Part shown: piece after piece, positions 31,351-41,500 of the stretch | Position numbering within the stretch: the stretch's first letter is position 1 | Layout of the letters: each line of letters begins with the position of its first letter | NCBI GenBank assembly: GCA_030549495.1 | Contig: JAUIRK010000879.1 | Span: 62,001 to 126,000 of the forward strand | Source: Nectonema munidae | Taxonomy: Eukaryota > Nematomorpha > Nectonematoida > Nectonematidae | DNA length: 64,000 bases | Reading direction: 5' to 3' | Translations under genes and position numbers: made by a program | Notes under the pieces: generated by a model | Database searches by the model: none | Told to the model about the DNA's origin: nothing | What the model saw: the letters and a program-made list of their open reading frames with translations, nothing else

Positions 31351-32544
31351 ATGCTGAAAAAGGCTGCATTTTCCTTTAACAAGTTTTTCTGCGTGATCCC
31401 TTTAAATGTACGCCACTTTTCTTCCTCACTTTCTTTAAGGAGTTGTCAAGATCAAGTAGCGTTGATTTCCCTAAATCCATTTTCCCATTGCAGTAGTCAC
31501 GCAGCATCGTTTCATGTTCTTCATCTTCGCGAATATTCCTCTTCAAAATTATTCATAAAGCCTAACCACTTCAAAACACCTCCTTTCCTTTTCTTCTTCG
31601 CTAAGTCAGTCGTTTCTTCTTCTTCTTCTTCTGTCTCTCCAAGTACGCAGCCAATACAAGTCTCATCAGAAAAACAGAAATCTGGTAAACGTTTATTTTA
31701 TTGGCAACTTTTTGGCATAGGTTGCATTTTGAGCACATCACTCCTAGTTCTATTCCTCTTTGGCAAACCTGATGACGATGGCACCCTTGATGAATTTTCG
31801 AGCATGCCGATGTGGCAAGGCTACGCACTCAGAGCCTTTTACAAGCTGTATTCTGATGTGAGCGAACCATCTAGAGAGAAACTTCTTCCAGATCCTCTCA
31901 GCGAACCCTATTACCAGCCTCCATACACACTCGTCTTTGAAACTAACGGAATTTTGGTGCATCCCGACTGGACCTACGCTACTGGATGGCGCTTCAAAAA
32001 AAGGCCAGGGGTGCAGTCCTTTTTGCAAAATGTTGCTCCGCCCCTCTTTGAAACTGTTGTGTTCACTTCGGAATCTGGCATGACTGCGTTTAGCCTGGTT
32101 GACAGCCTCGACCCATCTAATACCATTATGTACCGCTTGTTCCGAGATAGTACACTATACAAAGGCGGCACGCACATCAAAGACCTGTCTCATTTGAATC
32201 GAGACTTGTCCAAGGTTATTTTCATTGACTGGGACGAAAAAGCGTGCTCACTGCAACCCGATAACTGCCTCAAAATTAAAAAGTGGGATGGGAACGACGA
32301 TGACACTGCTCTCTTTGACTTGGCTGCACTGTGTAGGGAGATTGCCATGAACAACGTGAAGGATGTGAGGGATGTGATTCGCTTCTACAACAGCCAATCA
32401 GATGCGTTAGACTATTTCCGCCAAAAAAAGATCGAAGATATCAATGAAGAAGAAGCGCTCAAGGAAATGCAGAAGAGCAAGGATAAAACCAAAACATTTC
32501 TTCAAACGTATGCTCCCAAATTTTCTGGTTCTATTTTCTCTTGA
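31351..32544 (+). CDS. TIMM50: mitochondrial import inner membrane translocase subunit Tim50
   Basis: Tim50 is the receptor subunit of TIM23 that takes presequences from the TOM complex in the intermembrane space. The single exon encodes 397 residues. Residues 1 to about 100 are Ser-, Arg- and Lys-rich without acidic runs, as a mitochondrial presequence. One membrane span lies at about 116-138 (GIGCILSTSLLVLFLFG). The FCP1/NIF-like domain follows (about 175-335): LLPDPLSEPYYQPPYTLVFE, ATGWRFKKRPGVQSF, VVFTSESGMTAFSLVDSLDP, YRLFRDSTLY, DLSHLNRDLSKV and KKWDGNDDD. The phosphatase DxDxT motif is absent (ETNGI), as in other animal Tim50 proteins, so no phosphatase activity is expected. The first ATG of the frame is chosen; TTTTGATTTAG just upstream could be a 3' splice site of a 5' UTR intron. 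The lack of coding introns contrasts with the neighbours and would fit an old retrocopy or intron loss, but the frame is intact. Confidence 0.95.
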   Translation: MLKKAAFSFNKFFCVIPLNVRHFSSSLSLRSCQDQVALISLNPFSHCSSHAASFHVLHLREYSSSKLFIKPNHFKTPPFLFFFAKSVVSSSSSSVSPSTQPIQVSSEKQKSGKRLFYWQLFGIGCILSTSLLVLFLFGKPDDDGTLDEFSSMPMWQGYALRAFYKLYSDVSEPSREKLLPDPLSEPYYQPPYTLVFETNGILVHPDWTYATGWRFKKRPGVQSFLQNVAPPLFETVVFTSESGMTAFSLVDSLDPSNTIMYRLFRDSTLYKGGTHIKDLSHLNRDLSKVIFIDWDEKACSLQPDNCLKIKKWDGNDDDTALFDLAALCREIAMNNVKDVRDVIRFYNSQSDALDYFRQKKIEDINEEEALKEMQKSKDKTKTFLQTYAPKFSGSIFS

Positions 32545-32667
32545 ACATCTTGATAAAAGTTGTTTTAATATTGATGACAATTGAAAAGCAACAGTTAAAT
32601 TCAAAAAATGAAAGCTGACTTTGTACATATCTTATGTCATAAGCTTGACGTGCTGAACTTTTTTTTA

Positions 32668-32673
32668 AATAAA
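32668..32673 (+). promoter_or_regulatory. AATAAA poly(A) signal of TIMM50
   Basis: AATAAA about 125 nt downstream of the TGA stop, followed by an AT-rich stretch. Confidence 0.6.
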
Positions 32674-32679
32674 GAGACA

Positions 32680-33130
32680 TTGAAAATTCAAACTCGTTTA
32701 CTTATTGCTTTTTTTCTGATATCCATGACTGTAAGAATTTATCTTCAAATAGTAAATATAAATACTTTTAAACAATAATAAGACCTTATTTTTCCAATCT
32801 CTTTAAATTTGATAGACACTTTAATTAAAGTTATAAATACATTATAACTTGTATTAAGATTTGTCTCATTTTTTCTGAGAATTATAATATGTCCTCGATT
32901 AAAAAAACTAGCCTTTGCTAACTCATATATCTAGAATTTTCCACAAAAAATAATCCTTTGGGCTTGTGAACTAAGGAAAAATGAAAACCTTTTTGAGGCT
33001 TAAAAATGAGTGATGCTCTAGTTTGGTTATCTTCAATCCATTTCATTCCAGAAAGGGTAGACATATTTTCACATAAACGTATCTTAACCCTTGTGACACC
33101 AAAGTCTCAAAAAATGAACGTTTTCTGCTA
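32680..33130. other. intergenic, no gene seen
   Basis: AT-rich; nothing recognisable. Confidence 0.4.
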
Positions 33131-33132
33131 AG

Positions 33133-33264
33133 TAAAGGTACCATGGGGTATTTTCATCGAGAAGGCACAATTGCGCTGCTTGTATCGAACTATCAGGAAA
33201 GTAGGCTTGATGGGGGATCGAACCCAAACCTTGAGTTATCGAAGCCCAGCATCTAACCAACCTT
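33133..33264 (+). mobile_element. tRNA-derived SINE, family B
   Basis: AAAGGTACCATGGGGTATTT..GAAGGCACAATTGCG..GGCTTGATGGGGGATCGAACCC..CATCTAACCAACCTT. GGATCGAACCC is a B-box-like Pol III promoter element. Related copies: 41258-41370, 46829-46965, 53207-53322, 54609-54735 and, reversed, 55478-55609. Confidence 0.7.
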
Positions 33265-33376
33265 CTTCGTAAGAAATCTTCACGAGATTTTTAAATTTTG
33301 TGAACTCAAATTCCAGTGTTTTTTTATAAGTTTTAAAAACAAATGCGAAAAAATAGACAAAATATATATCTTTCAT

Positions 33377-33675
33377 ACATAAAATTGAAAATCACTCTAA
33401 TTTTAATAAGGGGTCGTTCACAATTGACGTCACCTAAAACTTGGGGGGGGGGGGGTATCCAAAGTTCACATAAGTCGATTTTGTTACATAAAATTGAAAA
33501 TCACTGTCATTTTAATAAGGGGTCGTTCACAATTGACGTCACCTAAAACTGGGGGGGGGGGTATCCAAAGTTCACATAAGTCGATTTTGTTAAGTGATGA
33601 TATATCTAAAAGTTGACTGAGGGGGTTGAAATTTATCAAAAAAAAAGGTTGACGTCAATTGTGAACGACCCCTAA
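33377..33675. mobile_element. MITE with 3-bp TAA target, Harbinger-like, left end duplicated in tandem
   Basis: GGGGTCGTTCACAATTGACG at 33410 is repeated inverted at the right end, finishing at 33672. TAA flanks both ends (33407-33409, 33673-33675), the 3-bp TWA-type target used by PIF/Harbinger elements. The left end occurs twice, at 33410 and 33519. The 109-bp repeated unit also includes about 33 bp of flanking DNA (ATAAAATTGAAAATCACT), so it arose by local duplication after insertion. Each unit has a run of 11-13 G. A TGACGTCA-like core lies in the ends. Confidence 0.65.
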
Positions 33676-33679
33676 GTGT

Positions 33680-35150
33680 TAAATTTTTGAAAAGTATGTT
33701 ACCGAATTAGTTTTTGAACCATAAAATGTGCAAACAAGCTACCTATATTGTACACATGTTTTTATTTTATAGCAACAAATTTTATATATTATTAAATATA
33801 TAAAAAATAATATTTATTTTATCTTGATTTAAGTACTAAATATGATTCTTCTAGCTATCAAGATTCTGAATAAGATTGCGAAAAAGCTACAAAGTTAATT
33901 TAGTTTGTTTTCTGCATCTGAAAGAACAGATTTCAAATGGTATTGCATTTTATAAACAGAAACGTGGTTATTATGATATTAATATTTTATTGTTAAAACT
34001 CCATATAGTATATATAGGTATCAAAATATTGTTTGGAACTAGACATAGGAGCAATAATTTTGATGTTTACGCCTCGGGCTCCTGGTATGCAAATTCTTTG
34101 GATCCTCGCCATCCGATTTTAATCCAATGAATTTTCCATTTTTAGAGAATTTATTTAAAATAAACGTTGTTAAAATTTGATTCCGCCAAAGGTTTATTAC
34201 CTTCAACCTATGATAGTTTTAAAAATTTTGTTACAATAAAACTATTTTATTTTTCATTCCACTTTTTTACATCTATGACGGAACAAACAAAGAATTTCAA
34301 AACGCCGACGTCTCTAGCATCCACTTTGAGAACGCCTGTTTTAGAGTATAATTTAGCATATACGAACTTTAGCGCATCCAAACAACATCACTCACAGTTT
34401 AAATACTCGTGATTCTACTGTATATTTAAGGGTATCCGGTAATTTCATCGTATAATGATTACATCGCAAGATTTATGGATTGACCATTTCTTCCTTGCGG
34501 TGTCACAAGATAATCCCACAATTTGCGTATACAATTATGCATACATTTTTATAAAATTACTAACTGTATACTACATATTTATTTGTATCTTCATACCTCA
34601 AAATGTCTTTAAGTGCAGGAAAAGCAGCTTTAATACAGACTTATCGTCATTGTCTCTAACTTCCTTTTCTTCTTCTTCTCAAATTCTGTGTATATATAAA
34701 TATCTTTTCATAGGACATATTTTTTTATAATAAAACTAAAAAATAATTTAATTGTTCGTAATAAACTTAAAAAAATTATAGAGATATTTACAAAAAAAAC
34801 ATTTAGCGTGTCCGTCAAGCATAAAATTAGTATAACGACGTAATTACTGTACGATGAAAATACCGACGATGAAAATATGAATCACGATGAATTTACTATG
34901 CGATGAAATTATAGTGAACCATATTTAAGTATACGTGTTCATACGTGAGTATTCTCATTCTTTCTATGTTAGCTTCAATACTGTCTTCGATTTATTTGCA
35001 GTTTTATCTTTTTCCATATTATTTTTATTCGATTTTCAAAACACCCAAAAGGATTTTTGAGTAAGCTTTCTACCTTTATCATTCTAAGGATATTTCGTCC
35101 TGGATTTTTGAAGCCTCTTTATATTTAAATGGGTAAAGCTAAGCTATTTA
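33680..35150. other. intergenic, mostly featureless
   Basis: No gene recognised. Near 34383-34422, read in reverse, TACAGTAGAATCACGAGT looks like one end of a pogo-type element whose other end is missing. Confidence 0.4.
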
Positions 35151-35154
35151 GGTA

Positions 35155-35179
35155 AAGATAAGATAAATTATCTTATCTT
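35155..35179. repeat. 12-bp perfect palindrome with GATA motifs
   Basis: AAGATAAGATAA, one base, TTATCTTATCTT. It contains four GATA cores, two per strand. It lies about 360 bp beyond the 3' end of OPLAH. Confidence 0.6.
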
Positions 35180-35506
35180 ATATATATAAACTTCATTTTA
35201 TTGTATAGGTAAATTTAAAGACAAATGGAAATATTTTAGTGATCTTAAAACCACCTTCCTTAGTTCTTTGCAAGAAGTGAAAGATTATGTTGTACAAGGA
35301 AAAAGCGAAGTTTTGGCAACGAAATCTGCATTTTTCAAAAAAAGTTGAGTTGTTCGAATTCAAACATATCATAGGGCTTTTATAACTATGCCTTAATATC
35401 AACATATGTTTTGAATTATAATAAGATTAAGATGTCGAATTAATATTGACCTTTGACCAAAGGTATCATTTATTAGAATAGTAAAGGAATTTGTGTTCTA
35501 ATATCG

Positions 35507-35512
35507 TTTATT
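35507..35512 (-). promoter_or_regulatory. AATAAA poly(A) signal of OPLAH
   Basis: TTTATT on the plus strand, 28 nt downstream of the OPLAH stop in the gene's sense. Confidence 0.6.
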
Positions 35513-35540
35513 TATCTACAAAAATAGAACAATTTGTCAA

Positions 35541-38500
35541 TCAATCAACTATCGATTTTTCATCATCTTGACATTTTTCTTTGTGTCCATACCCACCGCC
35601 TCCAGGTGTAGAAATCTGAAGGATTTCCTAAAAAATCAATTCTAAAATTAGCCAAATAAATGAACATACCCACTTTTCCTACTTAGCCCTTTGAGGAGTA
35701 CACTTTTAAAGACTAATCTTCTGCCTTCTTTTCCAATGCAATTTTATATATTTAATGCAGACGATTTTCAATTCTTGGGAATTTGGTATCACACTTTTTT
35801 TTCAAAGGGTTAAATTTATTCAATAAAAAAAATACACAAAGGAATAATTGGGTGTTGAATTTATTATATGCGATAAGAAAGTTATACTATTGAGGCTAGG
35901 AAATATTTCGCTTCACTCTTATGTAGTGTTTTTTTCCATTAGTAACACTTTAGATACGTCTTCTAGCGTTAAAATATTCAGCTGCATTTGACTATTATAA
36001 AAAGCTGTAAAATAGATGGCGTTAAAATATAATCATTTCTTACGTGAAATTTTCTAGTTATGTATAATCTTTTTGAGATTGAAATAATATTTTAAAAATT
36101 TATTAATATTTATAACATGTTTCAAATATTATTTATTAATAATATATAAGATATTTCATGCCTTCAAACGCTTCTATTTTTGTAGCATATACCTTTTATA
36201 ATCATATTTTTTTATTTAGGAACAAGATACATTCCGTCGTGCCGGTTTTTTACCCTGGTTTTCTTCCTCTGAAGAATTCAAAGGTTTTTACAGTTAGGTA
36301 GTGCTCTAGCGACCCGATTCTACGTGGTTAGTAATCAAGCTATCGCTAGACAATAAGTTTGTTTCCCAAATTGGGAGCGTTCGCGTTAAGATTGTATCTT
36401 TCACTCAGTTGTATTTATATATTGTCACATAAATTCTTGTAAAATAATATATATAACAAGGTATAGCTATGCAGTAACAAGGGCCGGTAGGTGTTTAGTG
36501 GGATGGAAAGTCCAGTTAGACTTGGACTCAGCATTCCGGGCGGGCCACGATATCCGAAAGGATGGGTGCGAACGCCACAAACAACTTAATTAATTAATTA
36601 ATTAATTATTAATATATTTTTAAATCTAATGATTAAAATTCGAGGTTAAAGAAATTTTAACACTGGCAAGACAGTCCAAAAAAAAGTTAGTCGATCAAGT
36701 TAGGTTAGAAGAAACACTAGCATGATAGACATGCTTAAAATGCTACACGGGGCTTAAAACGGGACACGAACAAAAAGTGAGCGCAAATTAAAAGAAATCA
36801 AAAATCAAAACGGTTATAAAGAAATAATCATGTTGGGAGTTTGATTCACAACTGAGAAAGTTACGTTGTTTCATTTGAAGTAAAATGAATTACAAAAATG
36901 TCTTCTTACCCCTGATTCAACGATGAACGCAGCTCTACTTCCAATCCGTATCTTTTCACCAGCTTTATTGATGAAGTAATTTTTACCCAAACTACCACAC
37001 TTGCCTCCTATTGATTAAAAATGCAAAAATCATATTCACATCAATAACAGCATTGTATACTAAAATTCCAGAATTTTTCGATACAGTCGCCTATCCTTCC
37101 GCGTGTGTGATCCGTGTTTTGAATATTAAGGAGCACATAAGTATTTTTGGGTCAGCAATAACGGACGCCTTTAAATTAGAAATTTTTCTACACTCTATCA
37201 GTCGTCTGCAAAGTATAAGTTTCACTGTTTTTACCCAAAGTTTTATTCGACTTGCAGTGGAACCAAATTGTAACATTTATTATGTAGGCCTTTCCATGTT
37301 TTAACGAAAAGAGGAATTCATTAGCGTTAAAACATTAAAGTAATCGGGATAGAAGAATTCGTTGACAACAACGCGATTTCGTGGACAGTCTCAAATGCAA
37401 AATTTTAAACATTTAATGTATATTCAATTTAATTAATGGAAGCTTAATTTTTAAGACCAAAAGTGTTGTGCAACGAAATGTGAAGTGGACAAATAATGTG
37501 GTAGATATTTTTAAAATTTAATTTGAAATTATAACAAAAATATTATGCTTATAACTAAATAATTAAAATAGGCTAAATAACTAAAAAAAATCTAATATTT
37601 TTTTCTGTGCTGATTTAATTTTATCTTTTTCTCTGCGGTCCTTCACAACACTAACTACACGTGTTAAAAAAAGTGGTTTTTTTTTGTAAAAAAGGATGTT
37701 CACCAATGTTCCCACAATAAATAGATGCTGTTCATTTATCCGACCAAATCTTCGTTTCCCATAAAAATAATATGGGCAGCAATCAAATCCTTTAGACCAG
37801 AGTTGGCGAAACTTTTTGTAAAGTGAGGGAAAAATTTCAAAAATCAAGGACCTCTGACGTTTCACAAATACAAATTCTTGAACATATGTACATCTTGTGT
37901 ATAACATCTAAAGTAGTGATGTGACGATTAATCGGAATCGCATCGGAAAATTCCGTTAGCACCTTCCGATACCTCAGTACCGATCCTAAGTTAAGAGTGG
38001 TCTAAGTCTAAGGTAAGCTTTTTACCTTTGTCTTCCTTTATAAATTAATAAATAGCAATTTTTTAACTATGGGATAATATAGGCGAAAATGCACTCGATT
38101 TTTTACATACGGATATATCAGTTTGTGGGCGCTATACAAAACGCTCGTGGATGAAATTTGACATACGGTGGGATTTCTCAACTAATGCTTTACACAGTTT
38201 GTAGAGTTTATTAAAAAAGGTGATCAAAATTTTATCTTTTAAATGATTACTCGATATATATATATATATATATAGTAGTACCTCTGATATACCAATAACC
38301 TTTCTGTCATACTCATAAAGTCGTATCTGAAAAAAGGCTTTATAGAAAGGATTTTTAAAGTTTGGCCTGAAAGCTAAAAGCAACTTACATGAAGAAACAA
38401 AATTTACAAAACACTGCTTTCCTCAGTGAGTTTATAAAGATGATGGGAGGATATAAGAAAATTTACAATTTCAAACACTTTTTAAATAAAGTTGAATTAT

Positions 38501-41500
38501 ACTTATTTTTTTGAGTTAGTTAATTTTTGATTAGTTTCCAAATAAACACTGTATTCTCTAGTTGCATTACATTTCATGCATTCTTTGCTTTTATATCACC
38601 CCTCGTGAATACACAAGATTAATTGAAGATTTAATAATAATTCTTTCATTTAATTTCTGAACAACAATGATGATCTATACGCCTCCTTACTTCTGATATT
38701 TTTAGGTTATGAATATACAATAAATATTGTTTTGAACACATTTTACAAAGAATGTTTTCTAATGTGAAATAAATTTTATAACATTGTAATACTCTCTGAA
38801 AAATTAATCTTAAAAATATCAGTCCATTTTCGTTTTCTTTAAACGCATTTTCAAAAAATGTCAAAGCCACCTGAACAAGATGAAGCGAAGAATAAAGAGA
38901 ATGTGTGAAATGATTTGAAAGAAGGAAACATACCGAACAAGGCGTACGGCGGAAAGACTCTTCGTTCAGTTAAGAGGGAAAGGGTTAGGTGTTTGCGAAA
39001 GAGGTACTCGCGGAAAAGGCCGACGCCTCCTCTCCATTTACTCTCATCGTCGACATTTCCTTCTCGCAAAGCAAAAGTCAACAGCACAACAGGATATCTG
39101 AGAACAAGAGATAATAAATTTTAATCTGTTTGTAATTTCATCAAATCGGTCACTTAAAGTCCTTTTGTATTTATAACATAATACCTAATCCAACCCTCCA
39201 TTATTATTGACTCAACTTGCAAAATTGGTAAATTTCTTAACAGCAAATAGCGATTTCACTTCTCTCGGAATTCTCTTCATTCGTTCACCTTCGTTTTATG
39301 ACATTGAACACTTTGTGTGTTCAAAATATTAAATAAAGAATTTTCCTTAGTGTCATTTTGCGTATTATTATTAAAATTTTAATTCTGTAGTAAATCAGTT
39401 TAGCACCAATTTCACAAAAATGAAAATCATCTGCTTTGAATACATAAAATTTCATTGAAAAAGAAAGCAGAAGAATAGTTTTGAAAATTCAGGTTTTCAA
39501 AGGCTTATTTTAAATCATATGTTCTTAATACTTCCTTATATTTACATCATTATCCCCTTGGGAAGGAGAATTTTCAAGGCTTTAATGGCCTGCTTTCTAT
39601 TTCAATGAAATTTGATGTATTCAAAGCAGATAATTTTCATTTTTGTGAAATTGGTATCACACACTGGTCCTCAAAGGGTTATTAAATAAATTTATCTTTT
39701 AAAACACTTTTCACTACTTTCTTTATTCATTTTCCCAATCTTTTTAAAGTTCTTGCACTTTCAATGGATTCTTGAAAAGGTAAATCATAGATTTACAGAG
39801 AAAACATTAATATCAAATTATTGAATTTTGTACATATCAATCAAATATATAGTTTATTTGTTATTTTTGATTGTTCTTAGAGGTCAATTTTTATAGCCCT
39901 AAGCACCAAAAAATTTTTTTTAAAAATTTGATGAAATAATTTTAATCTATATGTAACATAATAGTACAGTATATGAAGTTGAAATCAAAAAAGGAATAAC
40001 TTTATGTTTAGGGGCACACTCGAATATATGTGTCATGATTTAAATGAAAATCTGACATGCCTGCCAATTCTACCGCTACAAATGTCTGCAAATTAAAAGA
40101 GTTGCATTGATGGACAGTTACCGTGACTCCAGAAGTTCAGGATCAGTTATGCGGGTGTTGGTCATGTGAGTGTGTACACCACTTCGGCCATGGTAGCCCG
40201 GACCAGCACCAGCTCCACCGCCAATCGTTTCATAGTAGCCAAAATTTTCATCACCAAATATCACATTATTCATACAACCCTTAAAATCAAAATAATTGTA
40301 TAGCTTTAAAGGGCTTATATCCAAAGCGTCAAATTCATACAATTTCAAAAAGTGAAAAAGTAAGCAGAAAGAGAGAGAAAGCTAAACTCACCCATACATT
40401 TAGCAAAAATGTTAAAATAAAATATGTGATAAAAGTATACCGAGGTGTCCTAAATCAAGTTTATGTAAAAAGGCGGCACCGTGAGATAAAGAGTATCCCA
40501 CTACTCAATACGCCTGCTTTAAGCTCTTAACCTGATAACGACAAGAATAATCAGAGTATATCTAATGTAAAACAAACAATTTGTATTAAAAAGTATTTAT
40601 AAGCTCAGACAATCATATTTTTATAAAGGCGACTCCGATTGTTAACCGATTAATATAAATGATACTAGCTATGCATGTTAACTCATGTTGCACACATATA
40701 TTAAATATAATATATGGAAATGGTTGAAATGATCGAATTTTAGCCAATTAAATCCGAGATTTTGCGCAGTTAATTTAAATAGTCAAAATTTATTCGAGAA
40801 ATCTTCGAACATATTTGGTTAGATTTTCACCATCACGAAATCTGATTGCTCAACAAAAAATTATTAAAATTTTTGCATCCAATCAGATAAAAGAGTTTGC
40901 CTACTCTGCGTTCACGTGAGAACAATGGCCAAAACTTTTTAAATGTACAATATAGATAAAAGTGTCATCAATAAATCTGCTATTTATTAAATATATTGGT
41001 TTATTCTTTTTCGATAGAAAAAGAAGAAAGATGAATAAACCTGAGAAGCGGAGCAAAATTGGAGAGTTTTGAAGACGAGATCCACGATACGCTGCGAAGT
41101 CAACACGTTTCCTGCAACAACGGCGGCATCTTCTCTCGGGTCAAGGATGCTTCCTTCGGGAATTATTGTTTTGATTGGTGCTAGGCAGCCCTTTATGCAA
41201 AAAAGTGGAATTGTGAGCAAAAAATAATTTAATCCAAGATTTTTTAACTTATTTATAGGTAAAGGTACAGTGTGGTTTTTTCATCGGAAGGGCATAATTG
41301 AGCAGCTTGTACCGAAATATAAAAAAAGGAGGCTTGATACGGGATCGAAGCCAAGTATCTAACCAACCTTATCAACCTTAAACGTATACATTGAGACTGT
41401 GCTCCCTGAAAAAGTGTGTATGGGTATGTGTGAGCGTGAATATTCGATACTAATTTTCTTAAAACTTGAATTCCAACTTTATTGATAAAATAAAATACTT

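Noticed and set aside
31601-32180. several minus-strand open frames over TIMM50
   Set aside because: Shadows of a conserved plus-strand gene.
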